Of a DNA stretch of 5,290 bases, positions 1-5,290 are shown one piece after another. Both the position numbers and the translations under genes were made by a program. The stretch covers positions 1 through 5,290 of the forward strand of contig JAQBZA010000254.1 in assembly GCA_027622795.1 (NCBI GenBank). The letters are read 5' to 3'. Every line of letters starts with the position of its first letter. Within the stretch, counting starts at the first letter, position 1. This DNA comes from Planctomycetota bacterium. GTDB taxonomy: Bacteria; Planctomycetota; Planctomycetia; Pirellulales; UBA1268. Under the pieces are notes generated by a model, which was not told the origin of the DNA, did not search any database, and saw only the letters and a program-made list of their open reading frames with translations.

Positions 1-1335
1 GTCCCACGGCTGGAGTGACGCCCAGTAATAACCCTGAAACACGCCAGCGAGCGTGAGGTCGATGAACATCACAAAGAGACCGCCCGCCGAAAGCCAGAAA
101 TGCCAGGCCAGGAGCTTTTGGCTATACCACTCCCGCTTCAGCAGCCGCGGGAAGAGATAGATCATGATCCCGAAGAGCCACAGGCTGAACACACCGAACA
201 TGACCAGATGGGCGTGGCCCACCACCCAGTCGGTGAAATGGATCAGCTTCTGAAAGGTCATCGTGACCTGGAGGGCGCACTGGAAGCAGGTGATGAAATA
301 AAACACCATGCCGGTGTAGAAGTAACGAACGGGCAGATTGTTGATGAACTGGTCGTAGCCGCTGCGGCCGAGCGTGCCGAAAAAGTTGATCACGACCGTG
401 GCCACCACCAGTTCCACGGCGATCGTGGAGATGACCGCGCCGTATTGGAGAAACATCGGGATCGGCGTGTAGAGAAAGTGATGGATGCCCTGAAGGGGAT
501 AGAAGAAGGCCAGCCCCCAAAAGCCCACCAGCGAAAGGCCGTGGCTCCAGATCGGCTTCTTGAGCAGGATCGGCACGAAGTAATACATCAGCCCCCAGCC
601 GAGCGGCGTCACGAACAGGCCGACGAGATCGTGGATGAAGAGGCCGCCGATCGCCCCGGCGCTCGTGCCGCCGACGACATATTCCGGAATCAGGTTGCCC
701 ATCGCGTAGGTGAGAAACGTCCACACGAAGGCCGCCATGAAGTACCAGAGCGTCACATAAAGCGGGCCGGTGCTCTTGGCGATCGGCACCATGAAGTTGA
801 TCGCCACCAGCAGCAGTCCAAACAGGGCAAGCGGGTCGATCCAAAATGGCGTTTCCCCCCATTCCAGCCCCTGCGCCCCGAGGCTGAAGGCGATGCCAAG
901 CTGCTTGGAGAGATTCATGACCCAGGGCTGATCCTGGAGCGTGGGGCCGATAGCGATGCCGGCCGCCGTCGCCCCCACGATCACCTGCCAGGCCCAGAAG
1001 ATGAACCAGCTGAGGCCCTTGCTCGCCACCTTGTGAAATGTCAGCCGCGGCACCGCCCAGTAGAGGGCGCCCAAAAAGGCGTTGGCGAGAAAGCCGTAGG
1101 CAATGGCATTGGTGTGGATCATCCGCCAGCGGCCCGGCGAGAGCAGCTCGACACCCCGCAGCACGTTCCAATGCACCAGTTGCAGCGCCATCAGGATGCC
1201 GGCCAGCATCGAGATCGTGATGAAGGCGAGCGCGGCGAGGAAGTGCCAGGTGACGAGCTTTTCATCCACCAGGTCGGCCGGGATCGCGCGGCGAGTGGGG
1301 GGCGTGGTGAGCGGGTCGGGCGTGGCGTGGCTCAT
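1..1335 (-). CDS. ccoN: cbb3-like cytochrome c oxidase subunit I (CcoN type), 3' end outside window
   Basis: Catalytic subunit of a haem-copper oxygen reductase, which reduces O2 to water at a haem b3-CuB centre in the membrane. The frame is open for 445 codons from the ATG at 1335 and runs off the left edge with no stop. Visible ligands are His74 (RMIHTN, low-spin haem b), His235 (FIHDLVG, CuB), His285-His286 (GIHHFLYTP, CuB), and His374 and His376 (FTDWVVGHAHLVMFG, haem b3 and haem b). Tyr279 lies six residues before the His pair, where cbb3 enzymes carry the cross-linked active-site tyrosine. The 50-residue spacing from the first CuB His to the His pair also fits CcoN as I recall it. About ten or more hydrophobic helices are apparent. 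The start overlaps the stop of the preceding gene (ATGA), with GGAG five bases upstream. The CuB His is followed by Asp-Leu instead of the usual Asn-Ala, so this is a divergent member. NorB is the main alternative, but the tyrosine and the lack of NorB-type glutamates by the CuB His argue against it. Confidence 0.93.
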   Translation of the reverse strand, partial: MSHATPDPLTTPPTRRAIPADLVDEKLVTWHFLAALAFITISMLAGILMALQLVHWNVLRGVELLSPGRWRMIHTNAIAYGFLANAFLGALYWAVPRLTFHKVASKGLSWFIFWAWQVIVGATAAGIAIGPTLQDQPWVMNLSKQLGIAFSLGAQGLEWGETPFWIDPLALFGLLLVAINFMVPIAKSTGPLYVTLWYFMAAFVWTFLTYAMGNLIPEYVVGGTSAGAIGGLFIHDLVGLFVTPLGWGLMYYFVPILLKKPIWSHGLSLVGFWGLAFFYPLQGIHHFLYTPIPMFLQYGAVISTIAVELVVATVVINFFGTLGRSGYDQFINNLPVRYFYTGMVFYFITCFQCALQVTMTFQKLIHFTDWVVGHAHLVMFGVFSLWLFGIMIYLFPRLLKREWYSQKLLAWHFWLSAGGLFVMFIDLTLAGVFQGYYWASLQPWD

Positions 1336-1994
1336 GCGTGCTCCGGTGAAAGCGTGGTGGCCTGCGGCTCATAGGGGCGGAACAGGCCCCATGGATAGAT
1401 GAGGGCCATCGTCCAGCCAAACACGAGATGGGTGGCGAGGGCGACCCACCAGGGCAGGTAGACGGGATTCGTGCTCGTGATCCAGTTGCCGCCGAAGAGC
1501 AGGGGCTGCACCCAGGAGAGCAGGCCATAGAAATTGACCAGCCACACGACGATCGCGATGGCCGACGCCCAGACGAGTCGGCCGCCGAGGGTTGCGTACG
1601 ACGCGTAGCGGGTGAGCACGAGGTGGAAGATGATGCCCAGCAGCATGCCGGTGGCGATGTAGAGCACGCAACCCATCGCCAGCGCAAGGCCGTTGTCGAA
1701 GGCCGGATCGAGTGCCTTGTCACCGAGGCCAAACGTCAGATAGACGCGGATCAGTTGGAGCGGATCCTTGCCGGCGAGCGTGGCGCCGATGATGTTGAAG
1801 ACGAGGCTCGCCAATGCCGCCACCATGCCGAGAAAGAAGCCGGCCGTGGCGTAGTAGGCGGTGTAGTAGCCTTTCTTCGCCCAGTCGCGGGCGGCATCGG
1901 CAAAGGCCTCGGCGTTGATTTCCGCCTCGAGCCCAGCCGCCTCGGCCTGCAGCCGCGCCAGGCGGGCCTTCTTGTCGGCGAGGGTGTCGCTCAT
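1332..1994 (-). CDS. Unnamed four-helix membrane protein in the oxidase operon
   Basis: A 220-residue protein of no family I can name. Residues 1-40 are charged and Ala/Leu/Glu-rich (KKARLARLQAEAAGLEAEI), which suggests a short cytoplasmic coiled coil. Four hydrophobic segments follow at about 47-72, 102-127, 138-160 and 180-203. A loop rich in Trp, Asn and Pro (about 161-182) lies between the last two, and the tail is polar. I see no haem-binding CXXCH and no clear metal site. The gene lies between the cytochrome c gene and the oxidase catalytic subunit, overlapping each by 4 bases (ATGA). Its start has a strong GGAGG seven bases upstream. Position and coupling suggest an accessory or assembly subunit of the oxidase, or a small structural subunit. 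That role is inferred from context only. The gene itself is secure: the frame is intact, its codons resemble its neighbours' and the junctions are precise. Confidence 0.88.
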   Translation of the reverse strand: MSDTLADKKARLARLQAEAAGLEAEINAEAFADAARDWAKKGYYTAYYATAGFFLGMVAALASLVFNIIGATLAGKDPLQLIRVYLTFGLGDKALDPAFDNGLALAMGCVLYIATGMLLGIIFHLVLTRYASYATLGGRLVWASAIAIVVWLVNFYGLLSWVQPLLFGGNWITSTNPVYLPWWVALATHLVFGWTMALIYPWGLFRPYEPQATTLSPEHA

Positions 1995-3140
1995 GGCGTG
2001 GCCTCCGCGATCCTCTCGTCAATGATCGCCTGCTCCTCTTCGGGCACGCCATTGTTTTCGATGACCGCCGTCACGAAGTGGACCAGTTCCCAGATCCGCT
2101 GCGACCGCTCTTCGGGCGTCTCGTCTTTTGTGGTGTCGGGATCCTTCGACGAAGGCATCGGGGTGCCATTGATGCCGGAATAGATCCGTCGGTAGATGTC
2201 GATCGGCCGCCGGCCGCCGTGGAGCATGCCCATCGAGAGGTCGGCGGGGTAGGCAATGCGGCCCCACACATCAACCCCGACATCGGCTGTCTTGCTGCCG
2301 CGGGCATCGCGGTTGTGGCACTTCACGCAATACATCTCGGCAAAGTGGGCGGCACCGGCCTGGATGGTTTCCGGGGTCCGCGGAGGCTCGACCGTGACGG
2401 CCCGCACCATCTCGTCGGCGGCGGTGTCCCAGGAATCGGAGATGTCGGTGACATAATCGGCCACTACCTCGGGGTCGAAGTCATCTTCCTCGAGCAGTTC
2501 GTCGATCGCCTCGCGGACCAGGTTGATCTCCAGCTCGCCGCGGGCGCTGAGCACCTGCACATATTTGATGACTGCGTCGATATCTTCTTCCGGCAGGAAG
2601 CGAAACGCCGGCATCGATGTGCCCTTGGCCCCATACTTGAGGATTCGCTTCAGGTCATCATGGCGAGGCTTCGATCCCCGCGGCGTGGACGTAAACTTGA
2701 AGACCCCATTGCGATAATCGCGGGGGGGGCGGATTCAGGTATTGGCCGGCCGGGCCCGTGCCGTCGCCCGTCGTGCCGTGGCAGCCGGCGCACTGGGCGG
2801 TGTAGACCTCATGGCCCCGCTTCAGCGTGAGCCGGTCGTAGCCGGGCTTGTCGATGCGGGCAATCGAGATCGCAGGCGTGCCGGCTGCGGCTGCCGCTTC
2901 GTCGGAGGTGTCGGCCTCCGCCTCAGACTCATCATCGCCTTCCGCCGGCAGCGACATCCGCGGGTTGCCCGGAGTGCCGTGCAAATAATCGAGATAGTCG
3001 GCGATCTGCTGCGTGTGCTTGGCGGGAAGCTTGATGTTTTCAGCATCGACCCGCAGCGTGTACGTGGCGTCGGGGAGTCGCGAGCAGCCGGCCAGAGCCG
3101 CGGCGAGAAAACATCTGAGGCCGAGTTTGATGATTCTCAT
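1991..3140 (-). CDS. Dihaem cytochrome c lipoprotein, interrupted by a one-base frameshift
   Basis: Electron-carrying c-type cytochrome, probably anchored to the outer face of the cytoplasmic membrane and feeding the oxidase encoded downstream. It begins MRIIKL at 3140, with GGAG nine bases upstream, and has a lipobox LAGC with Cys19 as the lipid site. Haem site 1 is CAGCH (residues 117-121) with Met176 (GTSMPAF) as likely axial ligand. Haem site 2 is CVKCH (271-275 in the corrected protein) with Met328 (GTPMPSS) as likely ligand. An acidic low-complexity linker covers about residues 68-86. As given, the first frame runs 3140-2658 and ends after 160 residues, while the second haem domain lies in another frame ending at 1991. 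Deleting one G from the run at 2722-2729 joins them into 382 residues through the loop NPPPRDYRNGVFKFTST, a conserved pattern in such cytochromes. The stop overlaps the next start (ATGA). A sequencing or assembly indel is the simplest explanation; real inactivation or slippage cannot be excluded. Confidence 0.85.
2722..2729. repeat. Run of eight G causing the cytochrome c frameshift
   Basis: Eight consecutive G on the plus strand (eight C in the coding direction) sit in codons for a proline stretch of the cytochrome c gene. With seven, the reading frame continues correctly into RDYRNGVFKFTST. With eight, it shifts to LSQWGLQVYVHAAGIEASP and stops at 2658. Such a tract is prone to sequencing miscalls and to replication slippage. 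Confidence 0.9.
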
Positions 3141-3161
3141 TGGTGGTCACTCCAACAGCAA

Positions 3162-3191
3162 AAAATACCCAATCGTGGAGCACGTTGGCAA
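3162..3191 (-). promoter_or_regulatory. Candidate sigma-70-like promoter of the oxidase operon
   Basis: Read on the minus strand, TTGCCA (3191-3186, five of six matches to TTGACA) is followed after 18 bases by TATTTT (3167-3162, four of six matches to TATAAT). The predicted transcript start near 3155 would leave a leader of only about 15 bases, with the GGAG at its very beginning, which is unusually short. Promoter consensus in this likely phylum is poorly known, so this is a weak call. The 3141-3266 gap separates two divergent genes and must hold both start regions. I see no convincing promoter on the plus side. Confidence 0.3.
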
Positions 3192-3266
3192 CCGGCAGAT
3201 CGCGTTATTCGAAGCGTCGCGTGATTGCGGTAGTCGCTTTTTGCCCGCCTGACTTAGGCTGCGGAT

Positions 3267-4031
3267 ATGTCGGAAGCAGACGACCCATACGGGATCGCGA
3301 TTCAGCGGCATCTGCCCACCGCGGCGGGTGCCTATGTGTCCGACCTGCTTGCCGCACGCGATGTCGTGGTGCGAGTCAGCCGGCCACGGCTCACCAAGCT
3401 CGGCGACCATCGACCGCCTCGGCCCGCCTATCCGCACCACCGGATCTCGGTGAATGCAGACCTCAACCCCTATGCGTTTCTCACGACGCTCCTCCACGAG
3501 ATCGCGCATGTCGATGTCTGGACGAAGCATGCCGGTCGGCGGCGACGGCCGAAGCCACACGGGCTGGAGTGGAAGTACGAGTTCGCAGGGATTCTCGCTC
3601 CGGTCGTGACCGCGCAGTGGCTGCCCGCCGACGTGGCCTCAGCGCTTAACGTGTACATGCAGAATCCCGCGGCAATGTCGTGTAGCGATCGCGGGCTCGT
3701 GCTGGCGTTGGCGCGGTATGACAGCAGCGAGATCACGCGGCACCGCGTGGAAGATATTCCGCTGGGGGCGATATTTCGCGTGTCCAACGGACGGATCTTC
3801 TGCCGCGGTCAACGGATGCGAACCCGCTACCTGTGCGTCGACCCCGCGACAGGCGTGGAGTATCGCGTGCATGCCCTGGCGATCGCCGAGCCGCTCGCTG
3901 GCGACGATGTCAACGACGGTCGGTGGAGCGGGGCTGCTGCTGTGGGCCGCCGCGGTAATGCCGACGGCGGACGGTGTTGCCGTAGACATGCAGCGGCCGA
4001 TACGGACGTTTCTCGATCGGCGTGCTCTTGA
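3267..4031 (+). CDS. SprT-like zinc metalloprotease-fold protein
   Basis: A SprT-like (zincin-fold) protein of 254 residues. The zinc-binding helix is HEIAH (His77, Glu78, His81), and a third ligand, His98, comes from PHGLEWK, the SprT-type HG-x-x-W(K) arrangement. A segment SCSDRGLVLALARYDSSE (138-155) and a C-terminal beta-rich part, LGAIFRVSNGRIFCRGQRMR (166-185) then RTRYLCVDPATGVEYRVHAL, match the short bacterial SprT-domain proteins I know from Bacteroidetes and planctomycetes. The function of these is not well established. Relatives such as eukaryotic Spartan cut DNA-protein cross-links, but that role is not shown here. An in-frame TAG four codons upstream fixes ATG 3267 as the first possible ATG; the ribosome binding site is weak. 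The family-like part ends near residue 210. The last 44 residues are Arg/Gly/Ala-rich, look non-conserved, and lie where an opposite-strand gene overlaps. Transcribed divergently from the oxidase operon. Confidence 0.88.
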   Translation: MSEADDPYGIAIQRHLPTAAGAYVSDLLAARDVVVRVSRPRLTKLGDHRPPRPAYPHHRISVNADLNPYAFLTTLLHEIAHVDVWTKHAGRRRRPKPHGLEWKYEFAGILAPVVTAQWLPADVASALNVYMQNPAAMSCSDRGLVLALARYDSSEITRHRVEDIPLGAIFRVSNGRIFCRGQRMRTRYLCVDPATGVEYRVHALAIAEPLAGDDVNDGRWSGAAAVGRRGNADGGRCCRRHAAADTDVSRSACS

Positions 4032-4170
4032 TCTCCTCGCGGGCCTCGCCAAAGGCGACAACCCGCGGGTCGAAGCCCGTTTGGCGGGCGGCCGAGGCCG
4101 CAGCGGCGATGTCGATGGGAAGAACGAGGGAGGTGGCTACCAGCAACAGGGCGCGAGAAGGGGCGCGCAT
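3910..4170 (-). CDS. Small secreted protein with GNTVRRR motif
   Basis: An 86-residue protein of unknown function. It opens with a typical signal peptide: basic start (MRAPSR), hydrophobic core (ALLLVATSLVLP), and an Ala-rich cleavage region near residues 22-28. The mature part is about 60 residues, very basic and aromatic, and holds PIEKRPYRPLHVYGNTVRRR (51-70), then a short Gly/Gln/Pro/Arg-rich tail. I recall similar short exported proteins with a YGNTVRR motif in planctomycetes, with no known role. An AGGAGA lies exactly eight bases before the start, a much better ribosome binding site than most in this window, and third codon positions are strongly G/C, as in true genes here. Its 3' 122 bases overlap the 3' end of the SprT-like gene on the other strand. 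The competing reading on the plus strand through the same bases is judged a shadow. Confidence 0.72.
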   Translation of the reverse strand: MRAPSRALLLVATSLVLPIDIAAAASAARQTGFDPRVVAFGEAREEIKSTPIEKRPYRPLHVYGNTVRRRHYRGGPQQQPRSTDRR

Positions 4171-4178
4171 GAAAGGGG

Positions 4179-4184
4179 TCTCCT
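4179..4184 (-). promoter_or_regulatory. Ribosome binding site of the small secreted protein
   Basis: AGGAGA on the minus strand, eight bases before the ATG at 4170. It supports this start and helps decide that the minus-strand frame, not the overlapping plus-strand frame, is the real gene. Confidence 0.7.
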
Positions 4185-4187
4185 GAC

Positions 4188-4835
4188 ATGACTCGCCGGC
4201 CGACGATGGGTATCGGGGAATTCAGTATCAAAATTTCGCCGAGCCTTGGCGGGGCGGTATCCTCGGAACAATTCGAAAAACCAGACTGTTTCTTGTGGTG
4301 GCTCGGCGTTGGATATGACCCACGAGACTTTTCCGGGAAGCTGGCGGCGATCCGCAGCAACGTCGACAAGGGTAGGTCCCCGACCTGGGGCGTCGGAATA
4401 GCCGATGTCTACTCTTCGGAGGAGGTCGGGTATATCGCCTTTCAGTGCGACCGCGGGCTTCCTGTCCTCGAGCGGATCGTGGGGCGGCGACGAAACATGC
4501 TCCGGCTTCGCGATGGCACTGAGCACTGGCCGAGTTATCCGGACGAGCATTGGGCCAAGCCGGCGGAATCAGTGGTGGCAAAACCAGCTTCGTGCATTGA
4601 ACCATGGGATGCCGTATTCTGCTTCGGGCAGGCATTGGTTCCTGGATCGAAAAACCCAAGGTGTGAGTTCCATGACGAGATATATCGGCTGCGTGATGGG
4701 CCAACTGTTGGTGGGCGCATGGATGGCGATGCCCGCAGCGGGTGTCGAAGGCGACGCAACACGTACCGCGATCGAGCAGGCGTCGGCGGCGTATGCCGAG
4801 GCCTACAACGCCCGCAATTACGAGGCGCTGGCTGA
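4188..4835 (+). pseudogene. Internally deleted remnant of a PaaK/CapK-like adenylate-forming enzyme
   Basis: An open frame of 215 codons whose middle (about residues 44-124, bases 4317-4559) looks like joined fragments of the phenylacetate-CoA ligase-like (PaaK/CapK) AMP-binding family. PRDFSGKLAAIRSNV resembles an N-terminal part of the family. WGVGIADVYSSEEVGYIAFQ resembles the central nucleotide-binding YSSEE(V/I)GY region. CDRGLPVLERIVGRRRNMLR with RDGTEHWPSYPDE resembles the C-terminal hinge (CGRGLPVL..I.GR..NML.LPDG). In intact members, which exceed 400 residues, I expect each pair of blocks to be separated by some 50-80 residues. Here they adjoin, at a WG and at a QC, without loss of frame. 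The part after about residue 125 is not recognisable, and the last 164 bases overlap the next gene, whose frame looks genuine. I see no convincing ribosome binding site. The family match is from memory and needs a search. A functional mini-protein is possible but less likely. Confidence 0.55.
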
Positions 4836-5290
4836 TCAATGGGTGGAGCAGGCAGAGCTGATCGAGGGCGGGGCGAGCGTCACCGGCCGCAACGAGATCG
4901 TGAAATCGATTCGTGGGTGGCTCGACAAGCATGCTGAGGCCAAAATCGAGATCCAAGTGGAGCGGGTCGCTCTCGTTGCCAAGTCGCTGGCTCGTGTCGA
5001 TGGGATGATCTTGTTTTCATCGTCTGCAAACGAGCCACCGATCCCGTCCCGGTTTTCGAGCCTACGGGTGTTGGAAGACGGCGCGTGGCGGCTGGTGGAA
5101 TCGGTGGTGGCGCCCAGCCACGCCGCGGCGCTGCACGACCTTGGCTGGCTGATCGGCTCCTGGCAGGCGGTCGACGACAAGACCGGCATGACGGTCGACC
5201 TCGTCGTCGAGAAAGCGGCCGGCGGCTTCGCCCTGGTGGGCCGCACGACGATGCGGTCGAAGACCGGGGCCACCCGCGAGGCGATCGAGG
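4672..5290 (+). CDS. Exported SnoaL/DUF4440-like protein with C-terminal WLIGSW domain, 3' end outside window
   Basis: 206 codons are present and the frame runs off the right edge. The N-terminus (MTRYIGCVMGQLLVGAWMAM, then PAAGVEG) looks like a signal peptide, so the product is probably exported. Residues 29-150 have the layout of a SnoaL/SgcJ-type cone fold of the NTF2-like superfamily: an opening helix (AIEQASAAYAEAYNARNYEA), a strand (QWVEQAELIEGG), the VTGRNEIVKSIRGWL helix (70-84), and strands ending in WRLVESVV. A second region begins LHDLGWLIGSWQAVDDKTG (154-172). This Trp-x-x-Gly-x-Trp-type start is common in two-domain proteins of this kind in planctomycetes, where the second part resembles a lipocalin-like beta barrel. 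No enzymatic residues can be assigned and no substrate is known; these proteins are often annotated as SgcJ/EcaC family without experimental basis. AAGG ten bases upstream is a modest ribosome binding site. The start lies inside the decayed upstream frame, so its exact position is less sure than the rest. Confidence 0.85.
   Translation, partial: MTRYIGCVMGQLLVGAWMAMPAAGVEGDATRTAIEQASAAYAEAYNARNYEALADQWVEQAELIEGGASVTGRNEIVKSIRGWLDKHAEAKIEIQVERVALVAKSLARVDGMILFSSSANEPPIPSRFSSLRVLEDGAWRLVESVVAPSHAAALHDLGWLIGSWQAVDDKTGMTVDLVVEKAAGGFALVGRTTMRSKTGATREAIE

Noticed and set aside
122..1171. Minus-strand open frame of 349 codons
   Set aside because: It is on the same strand as the oxidase but in a different frame, with Arg/Gly/His-rich sequence and no family features.
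1..1335. Nitric oxide reductase (NorB) identity for the oxidase subunit
   Set aside because: Tyr279, six residues before the His pair, and the absence of NorB-type glutamates next to the CuB His favour an oxygen reductase.
100..1374. Plus-strand open frame of 424 codons across the oxidase gene
   Set aside because: It is antisense to the CcoN-like gene, which has all haem and copper ligands. Its translation is a charged His/Arg/Glu/Asp-rich string typical of a mirror frame in GC-rich DNA.
1428..2183. Plus-strand open frame of 251 codons
   Set aside because: Antisense to the membrane protein and the end of the cytochrome gene; the composition is that of a shadow frame.
2078..2830. Plus-strand open frame of 250 codons across the cytochrome gene
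   Set aside because: Antisense to clear haem-binding sequence, with no domain resemblance.
3185..3211. Possible plus-strand promoter (TTGGCA followed by TATTCG) before the SprT-like gene
   Set aside because: The spacing is only about 15 bases and the second element is poor, so it is not better than chance.
3718..4191. Plus-strand frame with a signal-like stretch from the ATG at 3907
   Set aside because: It reads through the SprT-like gene and then opposite the small secreted protein. The minus-strand gene has the better ribosome binding site, codon pattern and motif, and no ribosome binding site is apparent here.
3827..4369. Minus-strand frame of 180 codons spanning the small secreted gene
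   Set aside because: Different frame from the secreted protein, Arg/Pro/Ser-rich, with no start signal.
4137..4956. Two long minus-strand frames opposite the PaaK-like remnant and SnoaL-like gene
   Set aside because: They mirror plus-strand sequence with recognisable family blocks and have no features of their own.
4836..5273. Minus-strand frame of 145 codons
   Set aside because: Antisense to the SnoaL-like gene, Ser/Thr/Arg-rich shadow.

Overview
The window looks like a stretch of a GC-rich (roughly 60% or more) bacterial chromosome, most likely a planctomycete. I base this on protein style recalled from memory, not on a search: a lipoprotein dihaem cytochrome c with the NPPPRDYRNGVFKFTST-type loop, a tiny secreted protein with a GNTVRRR motif, and a SnoaL-like protein followed by a WLIGSW domain. 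No rRNA, tRNA, CRISPR array or insertion sequence is visible.

Left part (1-3140, minus strand): a tightly packed respiratory operon read right to left. It starts with a dihaem cytochrome c lipoprotein (3140-1991), continues with an unnamed four-helix membrane protein (1994-1332), and ends with the catalytic subunit of a cbb3-like haem-copper oxygen reductase (1335 to beyond base 1). Each junction is a 4-base ATGA overlap, so the genes are probably translationally coupled. The oxidase has all six expected histidines and the active-site tyrosine, so I read it as an oxygen reductase and not a nitric oxide reductase. The cytochrome gene is interrupted by a single-base frameshift in a run of eight G. 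Removing one G restores a continuous 382-residue protein. Electrons would pass from the lipid-anchored cytochrome to the oxidase at the membrane. The partner subunit (CcoO type) would be expected beyond the left edge.

Middle (3141-4170): a 126-base divergent intergenic region, then a plus-strand SprT-like zinc metalloprotease-fold gene (3267-4031). The tail of that gene overlaps, on the opposite strand, a small secreted-protein gene (4170-3910) that has a strong ribosome binding site.

Right part (4188-5290, plus strand): an open frame whose middle looks like fused pieces of a PaaK/CapK-like adenylate-forming enzyme with large internal segments missing, which I read as a decayed gene. A secreted SnoaL/DUF4440-like protein with a second C-terminal domain then starts at 4672 and runs off the right edge.

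I do not see a clearly new multi-gene system. The items most worth a second look are the frameshifted cytochrome, the unnamed membrane protein inside the oxidase operon, the in-frame-deleted PaaK remnant and the small secreted protein antisense to the SprT tail.
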